DNA of 15,186 nt from Acidobacteriota bacterium (GCA_022759065.1 JAEMPZ010000102.1:2555-17740); one strand, 5' to 3'; positions 1 through 7,919 are shown, counted from the stretch's first letter. Notes: a model not told the origin generated them from the sequence alone. A program made the numbers and translations.

Positions 1-2
1 CA

Positions 3-1412
3 TCACCCCATCTTCGCGAGCCCGCGGCGCAATCTCGCCAGCGTCCGCTCGCGGCCCATGGCGAAGAGAAGGTCGAATATGCCCGGGCTCTCCGCGCGGC
101 CGATGAGAAAGACGCGGATGGGATGTATCAACGCTCCTGCTTTAACCCCGCTCTCTTCCGCGTGAGCGCGCACGAGCGTTTCCAGTTTCTCCGGCGCCCA
201 ATCCTCGGGCGCCACCGCTTGCAGCTTCGGAAGAAGCGCCCGCAACGCTTCAAGCCCCGTCCGGTCCTTGGTGGCCTTCTCCATGGCCTTGGCATCATAA
301 ACAAAATCTTCTGTCAAAAAGGGCACGAGCGCCGCCGCCAGATCCTTCATGTCCTTCGCCCTCGTCGCCATGACGCTTACCGCGGCTTCATCCGGCTCGG
401 GCGCGTTTTCGAGCAAGGCCGCCAGGAAGGGATGCAGGAGCTGGGCCAGTTCGCACGGCGGCGTGCCGCTGATCACCTTCGCGTTGATGAACGTCAGCTT
501 GGCGCGGTCAAAAACCGACGCCGACTTTTTCACCGCATTGAGGTCGAACCGCGTTATGATCTCGCTGAGCGTGAGGTACGGCTCCTCGCCCAGGTTGACT
601 CCGAGCTGCGCCAGAAAGTTAAAGAGCGCGAGCGGCAGGATGCCTTCGTCCCGGTAAGCCATCACGGAAGTCACGCCGTGGCGCTTGCTCAGCTTCTTCT
701 GGTCAGGGCCGAGAATCAAAGGCAGGTGGCCGAAGAGCGGAGTTGCCGCGCCAAGCGCGCGGTAGATCGCGATCTGCTTCGGGGTGTTGCTGATATGGTC
801 CTCGCCCCGGATTACGTGCGTCATTTGCATCTGGACGTCGTCGCTCACGACGGAGAGGTGATAGGTTGGGGTCTTGTCGGATCGCACGAGAATAAAATCC
901 TCGACCTCTTGAGGCTCAAAACGGATCGGCCCCTTGATTATGTCGTCCCACTCAATCGCCTCTTTTGGCACCTTGCAGCGGATGACGAAGGGCTCGCCTG
1001 ACGCGGCGCGCCGCTTTGATTCTTGCTCCGAGATGCTTCTGCAAAGCCCGTCGTACTTCCATTCGTCCGGTTTCGCCAGCGCCGCCTTGCGCGAGGCTAT
1101 GGCTTCCTTCGTGCAAAAACAGCGGTAGGCGCCACCCGAGGCAAGAAGCTTGTCGGCCGTCGCCGCGTAAAGCGCCTTCCGCTCGCTCTGGAAGAACGGG
1201 CCCTCGTCCCACGTGATGCCGAGCCATGAGAGGCCGCCGAGAATCGCCTGGGTCATTTCTGGAGTTGACCGCGCCTCGTCGGTGTCCTCAATGCGAAGGA
1301 TGAAAGTTCCGCCGTGCTTTTTGGCGAAGAGCCAATTGATCAGCGCCGTGCGGGCGCCACCGACGTGAAGATACCCCGTAGGAGAAGGAGCGAAGCGGAC
1401 TCGGACCGTCAT
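3..1412 (-). CDS. gltX: Glutamyl-tRNA synthetase
   Basis: Class I aminoacyl-tRNA synthetase that charges tRNA(Glu) with glutamate in the cytoplasm. The 469-residue length is normal for the family. The HIGH-type motif is HVGG (residues 16-19) within FAPSPTGYLHVGGARTAL, the usual form in GluRS. The glutamate-site block TFILRIEDTDEAR follows at about 36-48, GEDH at 203-206, and the KMSKS-type motif is KLSKR (240-244). Cys98, Cys100 and Cys124 fit the zinc-binding knuckle seen in many GluRS, but the fourth position is Ser126 rather than His. The C-terminal anticodon-binding region is complete and ends with TGA at 3-5. The ATG at 1412 is preceded by GGGAGGT six bases upstream, which fixes the start. 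The gene is monocistronic as far as the window shows. Whether the enzyme also charges tRNA(Gln) cannot be read from the sequence. Confidence 0.97.
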   Translation of the reverse strand: MTVRVRFAPSPTGYLHVGGARTALINWLFAKKHGGTFILRIEDTDEARSTPEMTQAILGGLSWLGITWDEGPFFQSERKALYAATADKLLASGGAYRCFCTKEAIASRKAALAKPDEWKYDGLCRSISEQESKRRAASGEPFVIRCKVPKEAIEWDDIIKGPIRFEPQEVEDFILVRSDKTPTYHLSVVSDDVQMQMTHVIRGEDHISNTPKQIAIYRALGAATPLFGHLPLILGPDQKKLSKRHGVTSVMAYRDEGILPLALFNFLAQLGVNLGEEPYLTLSEIITRFDLNAVKKSASVFDRAKLTFINAKVISGTPPCELAQLLHPFLAALLENAPEPDEAAVSVMATRAKDMKDLAAALVPFLTEDFVYDAKAMEKATKDRTGLEALRALLPKLQAVAPEDWAPEKLETLVRAHAEESGVKAGALIHPIRVFLIGRAESPGIFDLLFAMGRERTLARLRRGLAKMG

Positions 1413-1481
1413 CTCAAGACCTCCCAGGCCGCATATCGTAACACGCCAAAGACTTATCCACCCTTTCCTCGCGGCGCGGCC

Positions 1482-1796
1482 AAACCCGGAAACGGCGTTG
1501 CCAACCTTGAGCGCGGCGTCCCCAAGCCTGGCACCCGCGATGCCAAGGTCAGGCTTGCCATTCCCAAGCTTGCGTTCGGCCTTCCTAATTCAAGCCTTGC
1601 CGGCCCTAAGCTTGCCCATGGCGTTCTTAGTCTTAACCTTGCCGGTCCCAAGGCTAACCTTGGCAACCTTAAGGCTAACCTTCGCAACTTTAAGGCTAAC
1701 CTTGGCAAGTTTAAGGCTAACCTTGGCGAAGTTAAGCTTAAGTCTGGCGTTCCCAAGGTTAAGCCTGGCGTTCCCAAGCCCAAATTCCGCGATTGA
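1482..1796. repeat. Tandem array of fifteen 21-bp units
   Basis: Exactly 315 bp divides into fifteen consecutive 21-bp units without indels (unit starts 1482, 1503, 1524 and so on to 1776). Most units begin AAG or AAC, carry CTT at positions 10-12 and GGC or GCC at 13-15, and end in a pyrimidine run. The four central units (1650-1733) are nearly identical and share AAGGCTAACCTT, a short dyad; the outer units are more diverged, as expected of a minisatellite that expands from the middle. Because 21 is a multiple of 3, two plus frames and one minus frame stay open across it and give heptapeptide repeats such as KANLGKF. Changes fall at all codon positions, and no frame has a good start, so coding is unsupported. 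The plus reading frame does end in TGA at 1794-1796, at the array edge. It occupies the gap between lon and gltX, both read leftward. Confidence 0.93.
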
Positions 1797-1869
1797 ATAT
1801 CGCGCTTTTGATCATGGTCCTTCCACGCCCAAAGAAGAGGGGCGAGGTTCACCACAAATAGAGCACCAC

Positions 1870-1934
1870 AACTCATAACTCATAACTCTTAACCCATAAC
1901 TCTTCGCGCTTCCGCCTTCATACTTCATACTTTT
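1870..1934. repeat. 7-bp tandem repeats between gltX and lon
   Basis: Five contiguous 7-bp units (AACTCAT, AACTCAT, AACTCTT, AACCCAT, AACTCTT) span 1870-1904. A GC-rich joint CTCTTCGCGCTTCCGCC (1900-1916) follows, then two CTTCATA units (1916-1929). The reverse complement of the joint matches 15 of 17 bases at 14963-14979, which also lies between 7-bp arrays. No gene is seen in 1413-2004 apart from the leader of gltX. Function unknown. Confidence 0.8.
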
Positions 1935-2004
1935 CCCCACTAACAGCCTGCCCTCAACGCAGACACGCCGACGCTCCGACACCGCATTCCAGCACGGACG
2001 GATT

Positions 2005-4371
2005 TCAAGCGCGGCGATGGCGCTCGGGCTTCTTGATGACCTCCTTGAGCACGTCGGGTATCTCTTTCACGAAGACGAACTTCATCTCCTTCTTGGCTTC
2101 GTCGGTGAGGTCGTCAAGGTCATTCTGATTCTTTTCGGGAAGGACCACCTCTTTTATTCCGGCGCGCTTGGCCGCGAGAACCTTTTCCTTGATGCCTCCC
2201 ACTGGAAGCACTTTGCCCATGAGGCTGATCTCTCCGGTCATGGCGACGTCGTCGCGCACCAATTTCTGAGTCAATAGGGAGACCAGGCTCGCGGTGATGG
2301 ATACGCCCGCCGAGGGGCCATCTTTGGGGGTCGCTCCCGCCGGGACGTGCACGTGCAGGTCCTTCCGCTGAAAAACTTTTTCCGGGATTCCCAGCTTGCC
2401 CGCGTTGGAGCGGATCCACGAGAGGGCCGCGTATGCCGATTCTTTCATCACGTCGCCCAACTGGCCGGTGAGCATGAGGTTGCCCTTGCCGGCCATCGCC
2501 GTTGATTCGATAAAGAGGATGTCCCCTCCCACCGGCGTCCAGGCCAGCCCGGTCGCTACGCCGGGCCGGTCAATGCGTTCGCGGGTTTCGAGGTATACCA
2601 GTTTTGGGCCGAGGTAGTCCTTCAGATTCTCCGCGGTGATTACGGCCTTTTTCTTGTTTCCGCTGACGCGCGCCTTGGCGGCCTTGCGGCAAACAGCGGC
2701 CATCTGGCGTTCCATGTTCCTTACGCCGGCCTCGCGCGTATAGTCGGTGATAATGGCCGACAAAGCCCCTTTCGTAAACTCGATTTGCGCGGGCTTCAAG
2801 CCATGGGCGTCGAGGACTCTCGGCAGGATGTGATTCGAGGCGATGTGCAGTTTCTCCTCTTCCGTGTAGCCAGGAAGACGCAGGACCTCCATGCGATCGA
2901 GAAGCGGCTGCGGGATGGTCTCCAAAATGTTGGCCGTGGCGATGAACATGGTTTTTGAAAGGTCGAAGGGGACCTCAAGGTAGTGGTCTGAAAAGCTGAA
3001 GTTCTGTTCGGGGTCAAGCACTTCCAAAAGCGCCGAAGTCGGGTCGCCTCTAAAGTCCATCCCCACCTTGTCAAGTTCATCCAGCATGAAAACCGGATTG
3101 TGGCTTGATGCCTTGCGCATGCCCTGGATGATGCGGCCCGGGAGAGCGCCGACGTAAGTGCGGCGGTGCCCCCTGATTTCGGCCTCGTCTCTTATTCCGC
3201 CGAGGCTCATCCTCACGAATTTCCTGCCTAGCGAACGGGCGACGGAGCGGCCGAGGCTGGTTTTGCCGACTCCTGGAGGTCCCACCAGGCAGAGGATCGG
3301 GCTCTTGAGGTCTTTCTTGAGCTGTTGTACGGCCAAATACTCGACGATGCGGTCTTTTACTTTTTCAAGGCCGTAGTGATCCTCGTCAAGAATGCGGCGC
3401 GCCCTGGTAATGTCAAGGCGATCTTTCGTGCTCCGGCTCCAGGGCAGCTCGATAAGCCAATCAATGTAAGTCCGAGAGACGGTGTATTCGGCCGCGGACG
3501 GGTGCATGAGGGCGAGACGTTCTATCTCTTTCAATGCGACGGCTTCGACCTCCTTTGGCATCTTCGCCTTCGCAACTTTGGACTTCAGTTCATCGGTCTC
3601 GCGGGCCCGGTCATCGCCCTCGCCCAATTCCTTCTGGATGGCCTTCATCTGTTCCTTCAGGAAATAGTCGCGCTGGGCCTTGCCGACTTTGTCGCTCACC
3701 TCGGACTGTATCTTGCTGCCCAGCTCCACCACCTGAAGCTCCCGCGCGAGGATGCCGGTCAGCATTTTGAGGCGCTTCAGCGTTCCATGCTCCTCAAGGA
3801 GCGCCTGTTTTTCGGCCAGGGGAACGGACAAATTGAAGGCTATGGTGTCAACGAGCCGGTTGGGGTCGTCGTAGCGCTGCAAAGCCCCGACGACTTCCTG
3901 GGGAACAGAGGCCCCCAACTGCGCAAGCTTCTCGTATTGGTTGATTACGTTCCGTTGAAGCGCCTGAACTTCCAGGCTTCGGTCCTCGTCGTTGGCTAGA
4001 AAAGTTACCCGCGCCTCCAAAAAAGCGTCGTTCTTGGTGTACTCCTCTATGGAAACCTTCCCCTGGCCATGCACTATCACGGAAAGGTTGTTCTGCGCCA
4101 CGCGCATCAGGCGCAATATCCTCGCCACCACGCCCACCTTATAGATGTCTTGCGGCGCTGGGTCCTCCTGCTCGCCGTCCTTCTGCGCGACGATGACGAG
4201 GTACCCCTCCTGGCGCGTAGCCTGCTCGACCGCGTGCAGGGAGCGCTCCCTGCCGACGGCGAGCGGAATTATCATGTCTGGAAAAAGCAGCGTGTTGCGA
4301 AGCGGCAAAACTGGCAACACCGGGTTTTCTTTCAGCTTCTCGGCAAGATTGATTTCTCCTTCGGGATTCAT
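2005..4371 (-). CDS. lon: ATP-dependent protease Lon (LonA type)
   Basis: Cytosolic AAA+ serine protease that unfolds and degrades damaged and regulatory proteins. Numbered from the ATG at 4371 it has 788 residues, typical of bacterial LonA. The N-terminal substrate-recognition domain begins at [14 protein letters not shown] (about 19-33), followed by the helical region with [17 protein letters not shown] (about 235-251). Walker A GPPGVGKT is at 364-371 and Walker B FMLDE at 428-432. The peptidase domain has the catalytic serine in PKDGPSAG (Ser687) and the catalytic lysine in GGIKEK (728-730). A GTG two codons upstream (4377) is in frame, but GGAG lies only one base from it and seven from the ATG, so the ATG is the better start. 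The gene is divergent from rpsO. No CIRCE-like or other heat-shock operator was recognised upstream. Confidence 0.97.
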   Translation of the reverse strand: MNPEGEINLAEKLKENPVLPVLPLRNTLLFPDMIIPLAVGRERSLHAVEQATRQEGYLVIVAQKDGEQEDPAPQDIYKVGVVARILRLMRVAQNNLSVIVHGQGKVSIEEYTKNDAFLEARVTFLANDEDRSLEVQALQRNVINQYEKLAQLGASVPQEVVGALQRYDDPNRLVDTIAFNLSVPLAEKQALLEEHGTLKRLKMLTGILARELQVVELGSKIQSEVSDKVGKAQRDYFLKEQMKAIQKELGEGDDRARETDELKSKVAKAKMPKEVEAVALKEIERLALMHPSAAEYTVSRTYIDWLIELPWSRSTKDRLDITRARRILDEDHYGLEKVKDRIVEYLAVQQLKKDLKSPILCLVGPPGVGKTSLGRSVARSLGRKFVRMSLGGIRDEAEIRGHRRTYVGALPGRIIQGMRKASSHNPVFMLDELDKVGMDFRGDPTSALLEVLDPEQNFSFSDHYLEVPFDLSKTMFIATANILETIPQPLLDRMEVLRLPGYTEEEKLHIASNHILPRVLDAHGLKPAQIEFTKGALSAIITDYTREAGVRNMERQMAAVCRKAAKARVSGNKKKAVITAENLKDYLGPKLVYLETRERIDRPGVATGLAWTPVGGDILFIESTAMAGKGNLMLTGQLGDVMKESAYAALSWIRSNAGKLGIPEKVFQRKDLHVHVPAGATPKDGPSAGVSITASLVSLLTQKLVRDDVAMTGEISLMGKVLPVGGIKEKVLAAKRAGIKEVVLPEKNQNDLDDLTDEAKKEMKFVFVKEIPDVLKEVIKKPERHRRA

Positions 4372-4391
4372 CCGCACGCTCCTTCACTGTT

Positions 4392-4421
4392 AGCATAGCC
4401 AACTGAGGGGCATAATTGCAA
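4392..4421 (-). promoter_or_regulatory. Possible lon promoter
   Basis: On the minus strand TTGCAA (4421-4416) and TATGCT (4397-4392) are separated by 18 bp. The predicted transcript would start about 15 bases ahead of the lon ATG. The match to sigma70 consensus is only four of six at each hexamer, so this is tentative. Confidence 0.3.
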
Positions 4422-4423
4422 GC

Positions 4424-4520
4424 CCTCCCAATCCCGCGATGGAAGTGCAACGGCGCCCCCAAATGCCGATGAGCACGTCGTTTAGCTGAAATGGGCGTTC
4501 ACCCAAAAGGGATTGGGGGG
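4424..4520. repeat. Inverted repeat upstream of lon
   Basis: CCTCCCAATCCC at 4424-4435 is complementary in 11 of 12 positions to GGGATTGGGGGG at 4509-4520. The pair brackets 73 bases with no ORF worth calling. It lies in the 408-bp divergent gap between lon and rpsO, just upstream of the hairpins at 4562-4607. It may be one arm pair of a small non-coding repeat element; no transposase is present. Confidence 0.55.
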
Positions 4521-4561
4521 CCTTTGAGCCGAAGGCGAAAAAGGCGTCCAAGGGTGGGGGT

Positions 4562-4607
4562 CCCTCCGTCTGGCTTTGCCAGCGGAGGGGGAGGGAATGG
4601 CCCTCCC
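4562..4607. repeat. Double hairpin, REP-like
   Basis: CCCTCCG (4562-4568) pairs with CGGAGGG (4583-4589), and inside it CTGGC (4570-4574) pairs with GCCAG (4578-4582) around a TTT loop, leaving a single bulged T. This 12-bp imperfect stem is followed at once by GGGAGGG (4589-4595) pairing with CCCTCCC (4601-4607) and then a T-rich run on the plus strand. No plus-strand gene lies upstream, so a terminator role would need an unseen transcript. The bulged, GC-rich stem resembles REP-type palindromes that are mobilised by RAYT transposases, but no other copy is visible in this window. Confidence 0.6.
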
Positions 4608-4698
4608 TCTTAATCAATAACTTCTTTTCTTTCGGTTCAGCACAAGCGTCACCGAAGGCACGACATTTCCATCGCGGAATTTCGGAGCCCAGGGAACC

Positions 4699-4727
4699 TT
4701 TACAGCGCGCCTGGGGTGTGGTAGAAT
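4699..4727 (+). promoter_or_regulatory. rpsO-pnp promoter
   Basis: TTTACA (4699-4704) and TAGAAT (4722-4727) are spaced by exactly 17 bp, each matching sigma70 consensus in five of six positions. Transcription would begin near 4734, leaving a leader of roughly 45 bases before the rpsO ATG at 4780. Confidence 0.75.
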
Positions 4728-4779
4728 GGCCCTCTTGGCGAGAATGGCGCACTGAGAGCGCGAAAAAGAGAGGCACGCT

Positions 4780-5043
4780 ATGGAGCGTATGCAGAAGCAG
4801 AAAGTGATGGAACAGTACAGGCAGAACGAGAACGATACAGGCTCCCCGGAGGTGCAGATCGCCCTCCTTACGGAGCGCATCAGCGGGCTCACGGACCACA
4901 TGAAGGGTCACAAGAAGGATTTCAGCACACGGCGCGGCTTGGTCATGCTGGTCGGCAAGCGCCGCCGCCTGTTGAACTACTTGAAAGAGCGAGACATAGA
5001 GCGGTACCGCAGCGTCGTATCTCGTCTGGGCCTTCGGAAGTAG
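4780..5043 (+). CDS. rpsO: 30S ribosomal protein S15
   Basis: Primary 16S rRNA-binding protein of the small ribosomal subunit platform. The 87 residues match the usual 87-89. Family signatures are [19 protein letters not shown] (about 16-35), with the conserved DTGS and EVQ, and [20 protein letters not shown] (about 44-63). The C-terminus LLNYLKERD...RLGLRK is also standard. GAGAGG lies six bases before the ATG. It is followed by pnp after 69 bp, the conserved rpsO-pnp order found across many bacteria. In other species S15 can repress its own mRNA through the leader; no such structure was established here. Confidence 0.98.
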   Translation: MERMQKQKVMEQYRQNENDTGSPEVQIALLTERISGLTDHMKGHKKDFSTRRGLVMLVGKRRRLLNYLKERDIERYRSVVSRLGLRK

Positions 5044-5080
5044 CTCTTCGCAAATATTTCCGTTCAATTTTCAACCTTTT

Positions 5081-5098
5081 GGGCTCAGCGTGTAGCCC
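5081..5098 (+). promoter_or_regulatory. Small hairpin in the rpsO-pnp gap
   Basis: GGGCT (5081-5085) and AGCCC (5094-5098) can form a 5-bp stem around an 8-base loop, just upstream of the pnp Shine-Dalgarno GAGG (5103-5106). In Escherichia coli a leader hairpin in this gap is cut by RNase III and lets PNPase autoregulate. The stem here is short, and there is no T-run to make it a terminator, so the role is speculative. Confidence 0.3.
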
Positions 5099-5112
5099 TT
5101 GTGAGGTACTAA

Positions 5113-7305
5113 ATGTATAACGAGCAATCTGTAGAAATCGAAGTGGGCGGGCGGATGCTCCGCTTTTCCACCGGCAAAGTCGCAAAGCAGGCCCACGGCT
5201 CCGCCTGGGTCCGTTACGGGGATTCTGTCGTTCTGGTAACGGCCGGCATGGACAAGCGGGACCGCGAGGGGATTGATTTTCTCCCCTTCACCGTTGATTA
5301 TCGCGAATACACCTACGCCGGAGGCCGCATTCCCGGCGGCTTTTACAAGCGCGAGGGCAAGCCGACCGACGGAGAGGTCCTCGTCAGCCGAATGATTGAC
5401 AGGCCGATGCGCCCTCTCTTTCCAGAGGGGTACCACAAGGAGACCCAGGTAATAGCGATGGTGCTCTCAGTGGACTACGAAAACGCCGCGGACGTAATGG
5501 CAATCAACGGGGCGTCATTCGCGCTATATTGTTCCCCCATACCGTTCACGAAGCCGGTCGGAGCCGTCCGCATAGGGATGATAGACGGCGAATACGTCGT
5601 CAACCCGTCGCAGAAGGTAATGGACAAGAGCCGCATGAACCTAGTCGTCGCCGGGACCAAAGAGGCGATCGTGATGGTAGAGGCCGGCGCGGCGCAACTC
5701 TCCGAAGAGGAGATGATACGCGGATTGGAACTGGCCCATGCCGAGATTAAGAGGATCGTCGCGGCGCAGGAGGAGCTTTTCGGGCGCCTGAACATCAAAA
5801 AGATGGAGGTCGCCGCCCCCGCCTACGATCCCGCCCACGAGGCCGAGGTGGAGGCCAAAACCGCCTCCGCCTTCAGGGAAGCGATGGCGGTCAAGGGAAA
5901 GCTCGCGATGTACGAGGCTCTTGACAAGGTGACCGAGAACCTGCTTGCCGATTACGCGCCGGAAGACGACGCTCTTCGCGCCGAAGCGGAGGTCCTCGCC
6001 CACAGGGTTCTGGTGAAGACTTTCCGTTCCATGATCTTGAAGGACGGCCGAAGGGCCGACGGTCGCTTGTTCGACGAAATCAGGCCGGTCTGGTGCGAAA
6101 CTGGCGTCCTTCCAAGGACTCATGGCTCGGCGCTTTTCACGCGCGGCGAAACAATGGCGCTCGCGAACTGCACGTTGGGGACCGCCTCGGATATCCAGCG
6201 CCTTTCAGGGTTGCTCGAAGGCACCGAGAAGCGCTTCATTCTCCACTACAATTTCCCACCGTTCAGCGTCGGAGAGGTCAAGTTCCTGCGTGGCCCCGGA
6301 CGGCGCGAGATCGGCCACGGCGCGCTTGCCGAGCGCGCGCTGCTCCCCGTCATTCCCGGTGAAAAAGAGTTCCCATACATGATCCGCGTGGTGTCGGACA
6401 TCCTTGAATCGAACGGTTCCTCATCGCAAGCGACCATATGCGGCGCGACCCTGGCGCTGATGGATGCCGGGGTGCCGATCAAGGCCCCCGTTGCCGGCGT
6501 TGCCATGGGCTTGATCATGGAAGATGGCCAAACGGCAATTCTTTCGGATATCGCGGGTCTTGAGGACCATTACGGCGACATGGATTTCAAGGTCGCCGGC
6601 ACGGCGGAGGGAATCACGGCGCTGCAGATGGACATCAAGGTCACGGGCATCTCATTTGACATTTTGAGGCAGGCGCTTGAACAGGCCCGCCGCGGCCGGA
6701 TGCACCTCCTGGAGATAATGCGCCAGGCTTTGCCCGCGCCCAGGCCGGAGATCAGCGCTTACGCTCCCCGCGTCTACTCGCTGACCATCGCCAGGAATAG
6801 AATCGGCGAATTGATAGGCCCCGGCGGCAAAAATGTCCGTGCCATCCAGGAAGCCACTGGAGTCGAGATCAACATCGAGGACGACGGGACGGTGACCGTC
6901 GCCAGCAGCGACAGCGAAGCCGCGCAGAAGGCCATCGCCATGATCAGGGCCCAGATGGAAGAGCCGGAGGCGGGCAAAATTTACAAGGGCACCGTAAAGC
7001 GCGTGGAACCGTACGGCGCTTTCGTCGAGATTTTGCCTGGCCAGGACGGCCTTCTGCACGTTTCCGAACTGGACTGGAAACGCGTGGAAAACGTCGAGGA
7101 CGTCTTGAAAGTCGGAGACGTGTTGGACGTCAAGCTTCTCGAATTCGAACGGGGCGGCAAGCTCCGGCTTTCCAGAAAGGCGCTCCTTCCAAAACCGGAA
7201 GGCTACGTGGAACCCAAGAGGCGCGAAGACGATCAAGGCTCAGGAGGGCGGCCTCGCCGCCCCAGCGACCATGATCGAAGAGGAAGCCGCCCGCCGCGCA
7301 GGTGA
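5113..7305 (+). CDS. pnp: Polyribonucleotide nucleotidyltransferase (PNPase)
   Basis: Phosphorolytic 3'-5' exoribonuclease, a trimer and degradosome component that turns over mRNA in the cytoplasm. The 730 residues show the standard order. The first RNase PH domain (about 8-140) has DRPMRPLFP at 96-104. An all-helical linker follows, then the second RNase PH domain (about 310-540). Its active site is intact: the phosphate-binding run NGSSSQA (434-440) and GLEDHYGDMDFK (482-493), giving Asp485, Asp491 and Lys493. The KH domain has IGPGGK at 568-573, and the S1 domain runs about 620-690 (KGTVKRVEPYGAFVEILPG). The last 35 residues are a basic, Arg/Gly/Pro-rich tail, likely RNA-contacting. GAGG sits six bases before the ATG. 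It is co-transcribed with rpsO. Confidence 0.98.
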   Translation: MYNEQSVEIEVGGRMLRFSTGKVAKQAHGSAWVRYGDSVVLVTAGMDKRDREGIDFLPFTVDYREYTYAGGRIPGGFYKREGKPTDGEVLVSRMIDRPMRPLFPEGYHKETQVIAMVLSVDYENAADVMAINGASFALYCSPIPFTKPVGAVRIGMIDGEYVVNPSQKVMDKSRMNLVVAGTKEAIVMVEAGAAQLSEEEMIRGLELAHAEIKRIVAAQEELFGRLNIKKMEVAAPAYDPAHEAEVEAKTASAFREAMAVKGKLAMYEALDKVTENLLADYAPEDDALRAEAEVLAHRVLVKTFRSMILKDGRRADGRLFDEIRPVWCETGVLPRTHGSALFTRGETMALANCTLGTASDIQRLSGLLEGTEKRFILHYNFPPFSVGEVKFLRGPGRREIGHGALAERALLPVIPGEKEFPYMIRVVSDILESNGSSSQATICGATLALMDAGVPIKAPVAGVAMGLIMEDGQTAILSDIAGLEDHYGDMDFKVAGTAEGITALQMDIKVTGISFDILRQALEQARRGRMHLLEIMRQALPAPRPEISAYAPRVYSLTIARNRIGELIGPGGKNVRAIQEATGVEINIEDDGTVTVASSDSEAAQKAIAMIRAQMEEPEAGKIYKGTVKRVEPYGAFVEILPGQDGLLHVSELDWKRVENVEDVLKVGDVLDVKLLEFERGGKLRLSRKALLPKPEGYVEPKRREDDQGSGGRPRRPSDHDRRGSRPPRR

Positions 7306-7425
7306 GGGAGTAAGAGAGTAAGAGAGTAAGAGAGTGAGGGGTGAGAGTAAGATGGTCGGCGCGTGTTGCTGGCCTTCTCACCTTCTCACCTTCTCACTTC
7401 CAGCGTCTAACGCCTGACCCTTGGC
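7303..7425. repeat. 8-bp repeat arms after pnp
   Basis: About six degenerate 8-bp words of type GAGTAAGA lie at 7303-7351. After a 21-base spacer come three exact CCTTCTCA units (7373-7396). GGTGAGA and TCTCACC of the two arms are complementary, so the RNA could fold back and might end or protect the pnp transcript. The right flank CGTCTAACGCCTGAC (7404-7418) plus ACCCTTGGC (7417-7425) recurs at 15097-15111 (14 of 15 bases) and 15138-15146. This stretch, together with the promoter at 7464, fills the gap between pnp and the response regulator. Confidence 0.75.
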
Positions 7426-7463
7426 CCTTCCTTCCCCGCAGGGCTGGAAATCGCTTCCCCCTC

Positions 7464-7492
7464 TTGACAAAGAGCCCGCCAAGCGCTATATT
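7464..7492 (+). promoter_or_regulatory. Strong promoter of the response regulator
   Basis: TTGACA (7464-7469) matches the -35 consensus completely and TATATT (7487-7492) matches the -10 in five of six positions, with a 17-bp spacer. Transcription would start near 7499, about 15 bases before the GTG at 7514. This rules out the upstream in-frame ATG at 7421 as the start in this transcript. Confidence 0.82.
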
Positions 7493-7513
7493 CACCCTCA
7501 GGGAAGTTGCATA

Positions 7514-7894
7514 GTGGCTAAGAAAGTAACCGTTCTTGTAATTGACGACAACCCCGACCTGTTGGATATCGTGGACGGCATTTTGTCCGAGTGCGGGATT
7601 GTCGTTGCTAAAGCGCTCTCCGGCGAAAGCGGGCTCTCGGTCGCGCGGAGCCTTCAGCCAGGCCTTATTCTTCTTGACCTGAACATGCCCAGAATGGACG
7701 GCTGGGAGGTTCTCAAGCTGCTAAAAGCCGCCCCAGAGACGCGGCACATTCCAGTCGCCATATTTTCCGTCCGCACCGACATGAAGGACAAGATGTTCGG
7801 CATCCAGCGCGGCGCGATTGATTACATATCAAAGCCTTTTGAGTACAACGATTTCGCTCAGCGCGTCAAGCGGATAATCGCCCAGGTTTCCTAA
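7514..7894 (+). CDS. Stand-alone response regulator (CheY-like receiver)
   Basis: Single-domain receiver of 126 residues, the length of one REC domain with no output domain. The acidic pair is Asp11-Asp12 (VLVIDDNPD), the phosphoacceptor is Asp55 (ILLDLNMPRMDGWE), the switch residue is Ser85 (AIFSVRTD) and the conserved lysine is Lys107 (ISKPF), so all phosphotransfer residues are present. The GTG at 7514 is chosen because the promoter ends at 7492 and because it places the first beta strand (KKVTVLVIDD) right at the N-terminus; AGGGA lies about ten bases before it. No histidine kinase or chemotaxis gene is nearby, so the partner is unknown. It could act by protein contact, as CheY, Spo0F or DivK-type regulators do. 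Confidence 0.9.
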   Translation: MAKKVTVLVIDDNPDLLDIVDGILSECGIVVAKALSGESGLSVARSLQPGLILLDLNMPRMDGWEVLKLLKAAPETRHIPVAIFSVRTDMKDKMFGIQRGAIDYISKPFEYNDFAQRVKRIIAQVS

Positions 7895-7905
7895 AAGTAA
7901 TGACT

Positions 7906-7919
7906 ACCAAGGCGCCAAG
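7906..7919. repeat. 14-bp motif ACCAAGGCGCCAAG
   Basis: The 14-bp sequence lies just after the response regulator stop and recurs exactly, as its reverse complement, at 15159-15172. In both places it flanks a pair of inverted 7-bp-repeat arms, on the left here and on the right there. It contains the 6-bp palindrome GGCGCC. Confidence 0.75.

Noticed and set aside
123..1001. 292-aa plus-strand ORF opposite gltX
   Set aside because: It is a complement-strand shadow of a clear gltX gene, has an Arg/His-rich unnatural composition and no ribosome-binding site. The same applies to long antisense ORFs in lon (3325-3999), pnp (6652-7236) and murA (13701-14454).
1482..1796. CRISPR array
   Set aside because: Units are contiguous and all similar; there are no unique spacers and no cas genes.
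7421..7513. N-terminal extension of the response regulator starting at the ATG at 7421
   Set aside because: The region holds repeat flank and the promoter at 7464-7492, and the extra 31 residues do not belong to a receiver fold; GTG at 7514 fits the domain start.
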